This document shows, piece by piece, positions 35,874 through 48,239 of a stretch of DNA of 64,000 nucleotides. The DNA is from Melampsora larici-populina 98AG31 (Eukaryota; Basidiomycota; Pucciniomycetes; Pucciniales; Melampsoraceae): contig NW_006768776.1 in the NCBI RefSeq assembly GCF_000204055.1, forward strand, positions 989,204 through 1,053,203, written 5' to 3'. Position 1 is the first letter of the stretch. Each line of letters begins with the position of its first letter. The translations under genes and the position numbers were made by a program. Under the pieces are notes generated by a model that saw only the letters and a program-made list of their open reading frames with translations, was not told where the DNA came from and searched no databases.

Positions 35874-37693
35874 TTATTTTTTCTTAGCACTAAGTTCCAC
35901 AGCTATTTTAAAACAACCCAATAAACCAGACAACTGTAATTTCTCACTACCACCCGTCGAAAGTCTATACCTAACCAAACCCCCACCAAAAAAAAGAAAT
36001 CCATCAATTAAGAAAAGTATAAGAAGAAAGGGTTTTGGGGAAAAACTTACTCGATTTGAGAAAGTTGATCTAAAAGATAAATTTGAGCCAAGTTACCTAA
36101 CTCAACTGTTTTGAGAAACTCGTAAATACCTAAAATTATGTCTTGGAGAGCTAGACCGAAGTTCACTTTGATGTCTTGGATTCCTAGAACCTCCCAAAAA
36201 ACCCCAAACCAAAAAAAAATCAGAAATGAATTAAACGATTTTGAGTTTTTTTTCTGGAAGGGGAAAGGTTTTTTTTACGTTTGAAACTTGTTTGGAATTC
36301 TTCATTCATCATGCTTTTTACTATATCTTCAATTTGTTTAGGATGTGGACTACCTGTACATTCGTAAACTGAATCTTCATCTACTTTTCCATAACCTGAA
36401 TGACATGCCTATTCAATCCCCCCATAAAAAAACATTAAAAGACTTGATAAATTGGGTTTATTAGATGAAGGTTGTGTGACTTACTTGCATTACATTTAAA
36501 ACTCTTCTCATATCACCTTTACACAAGTTCAACAAAGCTTTTCTACCATCTTCAGTAACGACCAAACTAATTCCCCCCCAAAAAAGAAAAATCAATTCCC
36601 AAACCACCAAAAGCGTTCAAAAAGGTTTTAAGGGTTTTTTGAAAGTTACTTTTCTGAATCAATCACTTGTCCAACCCTACGATCTACTTCTGGTAAATCT
36701 AATGGACCGAATCTAAACTTTGTACATCTTGATTGGATAGCTGGACTGATCCGATTAACGTAATTACAAATTATACAAAACCTAACGTTTTTGGTGTATT
36801 GTTCGATCACTAAACCCGTAGAAAGAACGAAAATGAAAGTCAGGATTCGTAAAGGTTTTAAAGAGAGATTCGGGATTGACCTCTTCGTAGGGCTGATTGA
36901 GCTGTTGTGGTCATTTGATCGGCTTCATCTAGTATGATTAATTTGAAACCAGAACTAATACAACACACACATCCGAATCGATCATAGTATTTCAGCTTCA
37001 TCTGGTTTACAATTCAGATGATGAGAAGCAGAAGTGATACCTAAAGACCATTCTTGCACTAGCAAAGTTTTTAATCTGTTCACGAACCACCTCGATTCCT
37101 CTATCATCACTTGCATTCAACTACCAAAAAGACCAATCACCCACAGAAACTTATTAGAAAGATTAGAATGGATGAATCGAATGTGTAGGTGAATGACTAA
37201 CTTCTAAAACATTGTTTTTAAAACTCATAGGAGTTTGGTATAATTGACGAGCAATAGCTAAGATAGTTGAAGTTTTACCTGTACCTGGTGGTCCATAAAA
37301 TAAAAGATGTGGTAGTCTATTTGAAGTGATAAATTTTTGAACTTTTTAAATCATTTTCCAACAAAAAAGAAAAAGAAACGAAATTAGTCTTTCTTGCATA
37401 ATTTTTTGGGGCGAGGAGGTGAAAGAATTGTTGAGGATAAAACGTTACTTGTATAGATTATGTCTTTGTGTGAAACTACTTCTTCTAATGTTGATGGTCT
37501 ATATTTTTCTACCCTATTAAACCCCCCAACCAAAACGATTGATTAGATTCTTGTGGTGATAGTTTGGTTTGAATGGATTAAGAGGTATTGGTGATGGAGA
37601 GGAATAGACATACCATGGTAAGTTATCTTTTTGAGATTTTTCTGTTTCTGATTGGATTGATTCGTTTGTTGCTTTTGATTTTCCTTTATCCAT
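35874..37693 (-). CDS. RFC3: Replication factor C small subunit (yeast Rfc3 / human RFC5 type)
   Basis: Ten exons (37693-37614, 37513-37449, 37341-37202, 37120-37041, 36954-36881, 36809-36650, 36566-36485, 36408-36279, 36183-36051 and 35970-35874) give 346 residues, as usual for this subunit. RFC loads the PCNA clamp on DNA. AAA+ motifs: VEKYRPSTLEEVVSH (RFC box), LLFYGPPGTGKTSTI (Walker A), LIILDEADQMT (Walker B), CNYVNRISPAIQSRC (sensor 1 and the SRC motif) and GDMRRVLNVMQ (sensor 2). The Asp-Glu-Ala-Asp Walker B and the C-terminal part (VYECTGSPHP, LLDQLSQIEYRLS) fit Rfc3/RFC5 better than the other small subunits. Confidence 0.92.
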
Positions 37694-37930
37694 GATTGAG
37701 GGTTGAGAAGTTGATTGAGAAGTTGAAGTGATAGTTCTGATGGTTTGAAGTTGAGTCGCGGTGTCACTGAATGAACTTAACTAATCAGTCGCGTCAACTT
37801 ATGTAACCATAACTTAATCTCATCACTGTTACCTGTATCACCATCACATCACTCCAGTCACAGTGTAAAGTCAAAGCCATCCTTCATCAAAACTTCTCTT
37901 CCTCTTCCCCCAGTACCACCCAGACCAAAA
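37694..37930. promoter_or_regulatory. Shared divergent promoter of RFC3 and the gene at 37931
   Basis: Only 237 bases separate two start codons that point away from each other, so both promoters must lie here. The centre has ATCACTG-like repeats (TCATCACTG, ATCACATCACT). No TATA box is obvious. Co-regulation is inference. Confidence 0.6.
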
Positions 37931-39652
37931 ATGACACCCACTCCCAACCTAAAATCAAAACTAAGAAAAAAGAAATCCGAAAAGCAACAAAACCCAAAAC
38001 TTTCAGATACATTAAGTTCAGAAGACCTATTTGATCATTCAATCTCACAAGAAGAACAAGCCGAACGTTACCAATTCGGACCCAAATCAAAATCACATTA
38101 CATTCAATCCATCACAACATACCAAAAAGTTATCCAATTAGAATCAACTCTCCATACCCCAAACCTTAAAAGATTATTCGATAGTTTTTTCAATTGTGGA
38201 AAACTTTTGGTACATTTTGGACTCACGTTTTGTGAAACCCATGATGAGTGTTTGAGAAGTTTGGTCGAAGGGGTTGGGTTTGGAAGAGAAGCTGTGAGGG
38301 TTATGGAAAGTTTTGGAGATCGATCGGAGTTGGTTGATGCTTGGTTTAATTTAGGTTCAAGTTTAAATAGTTTAGGTGAACTTCTTTCTACTTCTATTGG
38401 TTCGGATGGAGGTGATGAAGAGAAAAGTGAGCTGGTTTGGGATGAAGCTAGGGGTTTGTTTATGAAGGCTTTCGAGTTACAAAGTTTAATGTTTATGGAA
38501 CAGTCTAAAGGAATTCAATCGGGTTCAGACATCGATGATCATTCTGGAGAAGAAGAAGAGGTACTTGATGTAGATGATGAGGATGGAAATCAGGTTTCGG
38601 TCAAAGAAAGCTTTGTGGTCACTCCTTCGGTTATGATTGATACATTGGTTTCATTAATAGATGTGCTTTTATCACTTTTACCAAACCGACTTGATCAAAT
38701 CATTCCAGAACTAAATCAATACGGATCTGAACTTTTAAGAATCGGACAACTTTCTAAATCATCACCCATTCCGATAGACCAAGATCTTGAAGTTTCGAAT
38801 TGTTTAATCAGTGTTGAATTATCGATTATTGAAAGTTCTTTGTCTAATTCGAATCTGGTAGGACTGAATGGGTTTGAAGATCGGTTGAAAGTCATCATGG
38901 AACAATTAAACAAACTTGAAGACTCTTTCAATGAAAAACAAAACTTACATCCAAGTTTTTTAGAATTCATTAATTTCACTAATAATCATTCAACACTCTG
39001 TACTACTTATAGTTTAGTTTTATTTGCATTAAATTCATTAACTTCATCCAATTTAGAACTCTTACAAACTTTATGTGAAAAAACTCAAAGCTTTCATGAA
39101 CTGATCTTAAAACACTTGCAAGGATATCGAATCAAACCAATTCCCAAGCTTTTATCTTATCAAATCCCTTCAATGATCTCTTCTAGTTTATTAGGCCAAT
39201 CAGAAACCCATTTACTTCTGTACTATTTATCGAATCAAACGAATGAAAAGCTTTTAAAAGATTCATTCGGGTTAGGTATTGAAGCCTTTAACCAAACCAA
39301 ACCATCTATTCAACTTGTAATACATTCATTCGAACCTGAAACTATAAAACTTCAAGTGATTAAACCGACAATAAATGATACAAGAAACGATTGGAGTTGT
39401 AGAACGACCCGATCAGAAACGATCAAACAAATCATTCGTTTGAAGTTTCTGTATATTACTAGAGGAAAAGAAGGGATCAGGGAAGAAGAAGTCGTGGGCA
39501 TTGTGGAAAGGGAAATCGGAACTCTTGTGAAAAGGTTTGGGGTTGGGAAAGATGAGCTCAGGAGGTTTTCGGATGAGTGTTTGGGTGATTTTGGTGGAGT
39601 GATGAGTGAGGGAAAAGAACAGGTTATGTGGAGGTGTTTGTTGAGGATGTGA
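37931..39652 (+). CDS. Single-exon protein with a possible helical-repeat (TPR-like) region (573 aa)
   Basis: One open frame of 573 residues starting MTPTPNLKSKLRKKK, with a basic N-terminus. Residues 55-185 look like TPR-type helical pairs: YIQSITTYQKVIQLE, FFNCGKLLVHFGL, DAWFNLGSSLNSLGELL and ARGLFMKAFELQSL. An acidic insert follows (HSGEEEEVLDVDDEDGN). The remainder is Leu/Ser/Asn-rich and helical. No signal peptide or membrane span. The plan is reminiscent of Ett1/Nro1-type proteins, but the match is weak, so no symbol is given. It is the only gene of this size here without an intron. Confidence 0.75.
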   Translation: MTPTPNLKSKLRKKKSEKQQNPKLSDTLSSEDLFDHSISQEEQAERYQFGPKSKSHYIQSITTYQKVIQLESTLHTPNLKRLFDSFFNCGKLLVHFGLTFCETHDECLRSLVEGVGFGREAVRVMESFGDRSELVDAWFNLGSSLNSLGELLSTSIGSDGGDEEKSELVWDEARGLFMKAFELQSLMFMEQSKGIQSGSDIDDHSGEEEEVLDVDDEDGNQVSVKESFVVTPSVMIDTLVSLIDVLLSLLPNRLDQIIPELNQYGSELLRIGQLSKSSPIPIDQDLEVSNCLISVELSIIESSLSNSNLVGLNGFEDRLKVIMEQLNKLEDSFNEKQNLHPSFLEFINFTNNHSTLCTTYSLVLFALNSLTSSNLELLQTLCEKTQSFHELILKHLQGYRIKPIPKLLSYQIPSMISSSLLGQSETHLLLYYLSNQTNEKLLKDSFGLGIEAFNQTKPSIQLVIHSFEPETIKLQVIKPTINDTRNDWSCRTTRSETIKQIIRLKFLYITRGKEGIREEEVVGIVEREIGTLVKRFGVGKDELRRFSDECLGDFGGVMSEGKEQVMWRCLLRM

Positions 39653-42398
39653 TTGGGGGTCTGGAAAGAAGAGGGGGTGCTTGGGTCGGATTGGAATGGG
39701 TGGTGAATTGGATGAGAATTGGATTGGAAGTCTTGGGAAGTTCATGGTTGATGTTTTTTTGAGAAATGGATTTGGGGTATATATATACACAACAAATGAA
39801 ATTCTTGGAAATCAATTGCATTTCATGCCAAGTTTTTTTTGGAAAATGTTAAAGAAATTGGATTAGGAAAATCAAAAGTGAGTGTAAAACTTATAGATAT
39901 TTATATTGTTTTGGAAGTTTATATTTTTTGGTTTTTTTTTTCAGAGAATTTGGAAGGACAATGTAACTTATGAGCCTCATAAAGCGAGCCTGAGTTTCTC
40001 AGGTTGGGTTGTTCTTTGTGGTTTTGCAGCTTTCATATGTTTCAGTATGTGTTGAGGAGTATTAATGTATTGCTGCATTTCAAAAATCAGTCATCCCTCA
40101 TCTCTGTATCGTGGCCTTGCTGCCATTCCATTGTATCTCAGACATTCAAAAAAAATCAAAATTGAATTCTAATTTCAGTTTTGAACTGGATTTTAGCAAG
40201 CCAACACTTTGAATTTCTTTGATTTTCAGTGGATTAGGTTTTCTCAATGTCCAACATATAATCATTGTGTCTGTGTAGGGTTTGCTTGTTGACAAGTGCA
40301 CACCGACTCCCTTTGAGGCAGAAAAGCACGTCATGCGGCAAATGCTACCCGGACACGGTGAATGATATGATAATATGGTGTTATTCAGAGATCTTATGAT
40401 CTTTTTTTTGGTAGCTTAAGCAATTCATCTTGACCTTACAGTTGTTAAGATGGATTTTACAATTTGAATTTGATTGGTATCACTCATGTTTGAAAACTTG
40501 ACTTTTTGTTGGGATCATTAAGGTCTGTAAAAAGTTGATTTTGTTGGGATGTTTCAAGAGTGAAATGAGAATTACAAGAAGTTTTAAGAATTAGACTAGG
40601 TAATTACAGATGATAAAAACGGTATATTAGTCAAAGGAAACCAATGTTGAAGATATAAGGTATACAAACACATTTGGAGAGGATTGAAGGGCTTAGGAAA
40701 TGGTTCTTATCTTGTTTGGTCTGATTAATTTGACCTATCACTCTCAAGTACTATAGTCTGATACAACAGAGCTTGGTATTCTCAGGACGTCCTTGTAATC
40801 AGTGTTTGGTGCTTGAAGTTGTCTGGGTAAATGAAAATACCTATGGTCTTCATGGGATTAGAAAGTAGCAAGGTAATGTGATACTCTTCTATTTAAACAA
40901 GACCTACAAGTCAAGATGTGCAAAAGATGATAAGACATAAAGAGTAACACAGCCTGAGATACTCACTCAAGCTTTGCTTGGACTTGGTTCATGAAGGCTT
41001 GAGGATTTCAGATTTCAGATTTCACTGAAGCAGGTTTCAATTCCTCTGGTGCTGGCATGTTTAGAAAAGACTTTTTCAAGAGAAATGAAATATACATGTC
41101 CTTTCATGGCAGTGCATAGGTCCAAATTCTGGAAATCAGATCTTGACTCTAAAAAAACCTGAAAATGTACATATTTTGCTGGTAGGTCAGCCTTTTTTTC
41201 TCACCTTTGCTCCTACTTAGAGAATAATAACAACTCATGGCTCAGTCTCATTAGCCAATTCCATATCAAATTACATATGTAAACATATGCAATTAGACAT
41301 GTACACATATGTAAACTAAGGCAGAGACTATTTCACAAGCAATAGACATCCATGAGTGAACATCACATGTGTATCACAGAAGTTACACTTGTGTAAAATA
41401 AATACAGCTCTTCCTAGAAAGATTGACAACTTTTTAGGAGAAAGTCATCTCCATAGCAGGCAAAATCAGAGAAACAACTTGATTACAGGTTCAATTTCTT
41501 CTGTAATCTTCCAATTAGCAGAGAGAAAAAACCTTTTGAAAGGCAAGGTTTTGCGTGTCAATGAGATCTTCAAAAGGGATCCATATTTGTTGAGATGGCT
41601 GTAATTAAACAATTATTATTACATACAAGAAAATTGTATGTAATAGAAGTTGAACCACAAGTTGAACATGTAGAATTTTCATGAAAATTCATCATCACCA
41701 TTACATTCAACAAAATTATCAATAAACTTCATCAATCAGATCAGTAGAGTCCTTGTCCTCATTTCTTGGACATTGTACATTTCTCTAATTGATCAATCTA
41801 ACTGTTGATGGTTGAAGTTCTTTTGAATACTTTTATTTTTGTCAAGAGTCAATCCTTGCAGTACTGCTCAAGTTATTAAAGGAATCCAATAACCTGAGAA
41901 AGTCTAAATTCACAGAAGTACCTCTGTATTAAGAGTTTATAGAACTTCAAGAGTAATATTTCCCTTGATGAACAAACTCTAGAGTAGACTAGAGTGTTGT
42001 TGGCTTGAGCACAAGACTAGACTGTAGTTTCTACTTATCATCCTGCTAGAAGATATTTTGTTTTGCATTAAGTCTTGGATTAGAACCAAAATTCTGTGTT
42101 GAGAGGTCATTCCAGTGAAGTCAGTGCTGATTTAATGACAATGCTTCTTTTACAAACTTATTTAGACCTTCAAATAAGTTTATTATTCAAAGCCTATTCT
42201 TTTGTGATTTACTAGCCCAAAACACTCTAGTAGCTCACATAGGCTGTTGACCCCCTTGCAAAATTTCCTTTCCATTGTGTTCACATGGGTTGGTTCCCTT
42301 TATCCTGGTTACCTACTACATTTGATGAACCCACTCACCCTTCTCCTTCATTATTTTTTTGTGTTTCATTTTTTTTTGTTTTGATAAAATTTTACTTA
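39653..42398. other. Long spacer, no gene seen
   Basis: About 2.7 kb of AT-rich sequence with short frames only. I saw no clear terminal repeats or conserved coding. It may hold old element remains. Confidence 0.4.
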
Positions 42399-43129
42399 GG
42401 CTACGTTTGGCTGGTGCATTTTAATGCACATTAAACCAAAAATTACATTAAAAAAATAGTTGTTTGGCAGCCTTTTAATCCAAAATTTTAATCGATTTAA
42501 ACACCCAATAATGCACCAATAATGCACTTAAAAATAATTGACTCTACAGTCGATTATTTCGCTGAAACGGTGCATTATTGGCTTTGGTTTACCTCGATCC
42601 CACCCAAAGTTGACCTTTTCAACTCGCTCATTGATCTTAAACATACCACTCTCCCACTTCCCTCAACTCATTCATCTAGACAAACTGTGTCTCAATTGTT
42701 ATAAAAGCACGGATTAGCCATCTCTTCATTGTTGTCTGAAGATGAACACAAAGAAGTTGACATTTTTGAACCTCTAAACAGTCAGCTCTATAAGAACAAG
42801 AAAAAAATGAGACAACTGATGTTCAGACTTCTTCTTGGATGAAAGTGTGATTTGGACACAATCTTTTGAATCATTTCTGAGAAAGATCAAAATATCCCCT
42901 AAATCCATCAGAGTCGCACAGGCCCCACACTTTGCCTTGAAGATCAAGTCAAATTTTCTTACCTAAACCAAGGTTGGTGTTGAAGACTTCCAAACGTGAG
43001 TTGCATTAAAATGCACATTATTGACTAAAATTGAAATTTGGGATTTTAATTGCATTAATGCATTTGTGGCAACAAAATGCACTCAACTTTCAGGTACATC
43101 AAATTAAGACAACCCAGCCAAACATAGCC
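42399..43129. mobile_element. Tourist-like (PIF/Harbinger) MITE, 731 bp
   Basis: The left end GGCTACGTTTGGCTGG (42399) is inverted at the right end as CCAGCCAAACATAGCC (to 43129), with one mismatch in 16. TTA flanks both sides (42396-42398 and 43130-43132). GGC...GTTTGG ends and a TTA duplication are typical of Tourist-like Harbinger MITEs. Subterminal TTAATGCACATTA and TTAAAATGCACATTA blocks are also inverted. No coding content. Confidence 0.85.
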
Positions 43130-43132
43130 TTA

Positions 43133-44105
43133 TTTTTGTCTTTTGTGTCTTTCTCACTTCTCAATGGATCATTCTTTATTTGGTTATTTTTCTCTTCAAT
43201 TTTTCCCATAAAAAGTCTTCTATAGTATTGGTTTTTATGTTGTTTAAATTTATGTTCTTATTTTTTAGTTTCCTTTTTTATCATAATATATTATTATCCA
43301 TTTTTTGTTTGGTTCATGTTTTTGTTAGTGTTGCAAGATTTTTGGTTATGTTTTTTTTTGCATGATTTTTCTTATTGGTTTGTTTCCGCTACCAACCCGT
43401 AGGTTCTTATATTTCATTCAAGCAATTTAGTCACTTGGTCTTGAGATTTGCCCAACCCATTTGATTGCTTTAATATTTTTATACTAAGGACTTTGTAAGT
43501 TTAATGATTCACGTTTCTAACAATTCTATTCGTAAGTAATCTAATAATATTCGCTAACAACCTTCTTCCTCCAGACCATGTTTCCTTCACAACATGTGAT
43601 TATATATTTTGTAAACATGACAAATCATTACAGTGATCTTCACCTGGAGCCTGCTTTCCAGCTACATAGAACCTGATTTCCGGGGTCTTAGCCACCCCCA
43701 CCAATGAAGAGTGTGTGTGTGTGAAGAATGAAGATGAAAGGAATTCCGAATGATGATATGTGTGTATGGAAGGAGATAGAGGTTTAAGGTTAAGATGTTT
43801 TTGACTGGTTAAGTGATAAATTTTTCTTAACAGATCGGAAGACCGAGTGGTTTATGTAAGAGTATGTACAGTTTCAAATCGAAATCGAATTGATTGAGAA
43901 AAGCTGAGAATGTATTGAACTTTAAAGTGAAAATATCAACACAATACTGACTAGTATTTGGTTTTCTTCATTCATTAATACATACTAACCATCCATCCAT
44001 CACTTTATCATCAAGTCTTTAAACAAACTCTTTAATCTTCTTTACTTTCTTAATCTTTCAATCTTTACTTTTCTTATTATCTTTTGTAAAATCAAACCAA
44101 ATCAA
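43133..44105. other. Spacer and 5' region of the gene at 44106
   Basis: T-rich, then a short TG run near 43713, then CATCCATCCATC and pyrimidine-rich leader sequence just before the start codon at 44106. No other gene seen. Confidence 0.45.
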
Positions 44106-45320
44106 ATGGCTAACCATCCATCAACTACAATCACTCCGATTCATTCTAATCTATCAATCGATTCATTTCATCAAATCAAATCATCATCATCAACACCATC
44201 TCCATCACCTTTACCTTCGTGTTCAACAACAACAACAACAACGTTTATCAAATTAACTAATTCATCAAACTCTAAATTACCTTTGGTTTATAAGGCTCAG
44301 GATGATATCAATCGATTCCAAACCGATCAAGATTTTATTAATCATATTCTTCATGCTGATGATCAGAATCGTTTAGAACCTTTTCTTGATTTGGATGACC
44401 ATTCGATTCGGTCTAGATCGAGTTGTGCTTTATTGATTCGTGAGAAATTGATGTCGATTTGGAGGTAGGTCTTTTCCTTTCTTCTTTAACTTGTCTTGAT
44501 CGACTTTTGAACTGATTTCGTTTGGTTCTTTCACTTTTTGTAGGTTGGTGGATCCTCGTAAGCCTAATAGACATCGTAGGTTTCTAGAAAGAACCAAATC
44601 AAAGTAAGTCATCCGTTCAACACCTTTGCTTTTCTATCCGTTTCCCATCTAAATCATTTTTGGTTTCTTTGAACCAGACTTAAAACATCTACATTTCAAC
44701 AAGTTCATCAACTCTTACTATTCAATTCGATGATTGAAACCTTAAACAATTATAACGAGACCTTGAAACGATTCCAAAACAATTCATCAAAACTACATAG
44801 ATGTTTGATTAAGTGGGATAAACTCAAGAGTAAAGATCAGTCCTTTACGAGTACTTCACTTGAGATCTCCTTGAACCTTCAACGCTTTATGGAACATATT
44901 CATACTTATTATCCTACTTCTTATCTTACTCTTCATCCTGATCCTGATCAAGAAGAAGAAACCGAAGAAGAAGTTGAAACCGAAGAAGTTGAAACGGAAG
45001 AAGAAACCCAAGAAGAAGAAGAAGAAGTAATAGCAGACCCAGAAGACCCACCCACCGCACCACATTCCTCAACCACAACCAAGAAGATCAGTCTAAGAGC
45101 TCATCTATTAATCCGATTTAAACTACATCAACTCAGAACGAATGCAAGAAAGTTTAATAAACAGTTTAGATTACATGAGAATGAGAAGATGGAATTGAAA
45201 TTGATGGGAAACGAATGTATTTTTAAGATGGTTAAGGATGGAAAGGTCTTGTTGGAAATTAATGATTTGTTGGTTAAGTTTATACTTGATTTGGTAATCT
45301 TGAGAAAAAAGTCTGGGTAG
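44106..45320 (+). CDS. Three-exon protein of unknown function with an acidic tract (353 aa)
   Basis: Exons 44106-44464, 44544-44603 and 44678-45320 join in frame to 353 residues. The first 60 residues are Ser/Thr/Pro-rich. The middle is helical and charged (QDDINRFQTDQDFINHILHADD, then MIETLNNYNETLKRFQNN). Residues 225-255 form an acidic tract of Glu with Thr and Val. A basic helical C-terminus follows (RFKLHQLRTNARKFNKQF). No signal peptide, membrane span or known domain is visible. Family not recognised; possibly restricted to rusts. Confidence 0.75.
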
Positions 45321-45650
45321 ATTGAGAAAGGTCTTGGGAAAGGTTGGTTGAGAGGTTCAGCTGGTTGGAGTGCGTACTGGGAACTGGAGGGTTTGGGATC
45401 GTTTTTTTATGATTTATGATTTCTTCTGTTCAGGTTTTGGTATCATAGGTTTCGTTCTTTGGTTCTTTGGTCTTTTGGTTTTGTGTGAAGAAAGAGGTTT
45501 GATGTGCAATTTATTTTGAATTTATGGTTTGGTTTGGTTTGATTTGATTTGATGGATTATTAATTATACTCACTCTTTGTTATAGTTTTGAGACTGTTTT
45601 TTTCTTTTCTTTCCTTTCCTCTCATAATAAGAAGATACCTGATTTTTTTT

Positions 45651-45675
45651 TGTGTGTGTGTGTGTGTGTGTGTGT
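45651..45675. repeat. TG dinucleotide microsatellite
   Basis: About 12 uninterrupted TG units after a T-tract, in the 3' flank of the preceding gene. Confidence 0.9.
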
Positions 45676-46241
45676 TTTTTAGAAAAATCTTGAGATATGT
45701 TATATAACATCCAATGTATTTAAGAATTTTTTTTTGAGTCTTTTTTTTTGAGGATATATGTTTTTGATGAAGAAGGAAAAAATATCAGGAATTTTATTTT
45801 TTTATATACTGTGGTTTGGTTTTTTGATTTTACCCTTTTTGATTTTTTGATTTGATTTCATTTGATTTCATTTGATTTTAGTTTGATTTTGATTTTGATT
45901 GTTTTTTTCTTTCTTTTGGAAAAAATACATGGTGCTTTGTGTATTATATATAATGACATTTTTTTGCTGGTTTTATATATCAAGATGGTTTGTTGATCTG
46001 GTTTAGGAAAGATAAAGTGAGATCCTGAGGTTTTATTTAAGGTTTTATTAGAAACCTTTGAGTTTGACTGGAAGGAATCCAAGGAAATACAGTCAGGTTG
46101 TAGGTTTGGTCTGGTTAAACCTTGGGGTTCAAGCTCAGAATTAACTTTTTACTCAAAAGGGAGCAATAAGTAGTATCAGAATGACTGAGTCTGTGTCATG
46201 TAATGAAGAGATCAAGTTTTAGGGCATATGTGTTTAATTAT
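45676..46241. other. T-rich 3' flank
   Basis: Low-complexity sequence with GATTT and TTGATTT runs near 45840-45900. No gene seen. Confidence 0.5.
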
Positions 46242-46467
46242 TTCTTCTTTTGGCTTACACACTTGTATGTATAGTTGGTGGTGCCAAGATTTGTTTTGGT
46301 ATATCCAGGTGAGTGTGAGTGAGTGTTGAAGTTTTTTGGAGGGAGAGGAGAGTACTTGGTTGTTATACATAGTTTGATTAAAGTGGTTGAAGACTCAGAA
46401 AACTCTGGTATACACCTATGAAAGTGGAGCACAAGAACTGTAGACTTGACTGATTCCTTTACTCTTT
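46242..46467 (+). repeat. Direct repeat, copy 1 (about 225 bases)
   Basis: This matches 47536-47754 in the same orientation: TTCTTCTTTTGG, AGATTTGTTTTGGT, GTGAGTGAGTG, GTACTTGGTTGTTAT, AGACTCAGAA and GACTGATTCC occur in the same order and spacing. The two copies flank the Harbinger-like MITE at 46790. Confidence 0.8.
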
Positions 46468-46789
46468 GCAATGTCAGGCTTCCATCAAGGAACTGAAATC
46501 ATATGACCTTATGGAGCCTACCAAGTAAAAATATTAATTGGGAATGAAGAGTTTGGGTATGTTACTAACAAATGAAAAAGATAAAGTGAAAGCAATGGTG
46601 GGATGGCTAACTTCCTAAGCTAAGTTAGTGCTTAGTGGTGCAATGGCATTAGCTTAGTGATTTTTTATTGCTGAGCTAGTGCTAAGGATTTAGCGCTCAT
46701 AAGCTAAGCTAATTGGATTTCAAATTTACATTAGCTGGTCTGCACTGAGCTAATTAGGATTAGCAGGATTTGATCAGGCAAAGCCCTTA

Positions 46790-47475
46790 GAGCATCCACT
46801 ATGTTGAGGGTGTTTTATCGTAAATTTTGCGGTCCTGATCGCAAAATTTAATCATGCGTGTTGTAGCTAAGTTGTTAACCGCATGAAATCCACTATGGGA
46901 TGATGTAACGTAGGATTTAACTACGATAATCTGTTCTTAGAACACTATACACGCTATGGCAAAGTCGAGACTTGAATTGAAGTATCTTACCACGCCTCAC
47001 CCAGCTCACTTCTATGATGATGACTACCTTGGTAGCCAGAAAGAACCAAAATGATGGCTTCAGGTGTTGACAATGAGCATCGAGCTTTCTCACATCTTGC
47101 TCGATCTTGGTGAAATCAATCGCACGGAATCACTTTTTTTTAAAACAAAATGCGTTTTTTTTAGCAAATTCAGAGTAAACAGCTACCATCAACAAGCTGT
47201 GATTTTGAGGGACAAGGGAAGATTTTGATTGAAGGTGGTGAGTGCAGAGTGGGATGGATACAGATAGATCATTTGATGGCTGTTGACCGATTTGATGCGC
47301 CAAAAGTCTACGATAAATCAAGTCGTAGGCTTGCGTAGATTTGAACAAGGGGAGTGCAAGATTTGACGCAGTCGTACGGACCGCATGTCTAAAACAGGTC
47401 CATAGTAGACCTGTCTGGATTTTAGCGTTATTCTAACGCTAAATCACATTGTTAACGCACCCATAGTGGATGCTC
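46790..47475. mobile_element. PIF/Harbinger-like MITE, 686 bp
   Basis: Perfect 14-base inverted ends, GAGCATCCACTATG and its complement, flanked by TTA on both sides (46787-46789 and 47476-47478). No coding content. The ends are close relatives of those at 16028. Confidence 0.9.
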
Positions 47476-47535
47476 TTAGCTTAAGAAAAGTTCAAGTTTT
47501 ATATGGGGATAGATATGAGTTTTGTTCTTTTCTTC

Positions 47536-47754
47536 TTCTTCTTTTGGTTTACAATCCCTTATATATAGTTAGTGGTGCAAAAGATTTGTTTTGGTGTGTG
47601 TGAGTGAGTGCTGATTTTTTGAGGGATAGGAGGAGGGTACTTGGTTGTTATGCAGGTTTTGATCAATGTGTTTAAAGACTCAGAAGACTTTGGTATGCAC
47701 TTATGAAAGTGAATCACGTAGAAATGTAAACTGGACTGATTCCCTTACTCCTTC
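47536..47754 (+). repeat. Direct repeat, copy 2
   Basis: Second copy of the repeat at 46242-46467, diverged by substitutions and small gaps. Confidence 0.8.
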
Positions 47755-48239
47755 ATGGAGCCTGAGGCTTCCGGAGGTGCCACCCTACGTCGGATGAACT
47801 TTCTCTGCTGAATAGTGCTAAGGCACCTCGTGTACCCACCGGTGTGTGTACTTCCCAGGTGCCTTTCCTTGTTCACCTCGTACGGGGCGTTGATGATTAA
47901 ACTCTCAAAGACATTTGACCCGGTGCCTCGTGAAGACCCTTCACATTGGTCAATACGCCACCCATTCACGGCACTGACGCTTCTAAATTGACCAAGAGCT
48001 CTTGGCTAAAGGCTGCATAGTTCCTTTACACGTGTCTCTGGGGCTTGAGCCCGAGAATAGCGGTCGTCGAAATGTATTTACTACATATATAACGCTGCTT
48101 TTGCTAAGGAGGCATACTGAAGCCCCCATCATCCACTGTCTCTCCTGAGTTTTTGCGGCCTCTCCAAGTTGCTCTTTCTCTTCTGTCAATCTTGTTAAAA
48201 GCGTTTCAAATTCAAAGACTTCATCTTATTCTGCGAATC

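Noticed and set aside
47745..48189. Minus-strand frames between the direct repeat and the Cys-rich gene
   Set aside because: No conserved motif, no plausible splicing, and antisense to the promoter of the gene at 48240.
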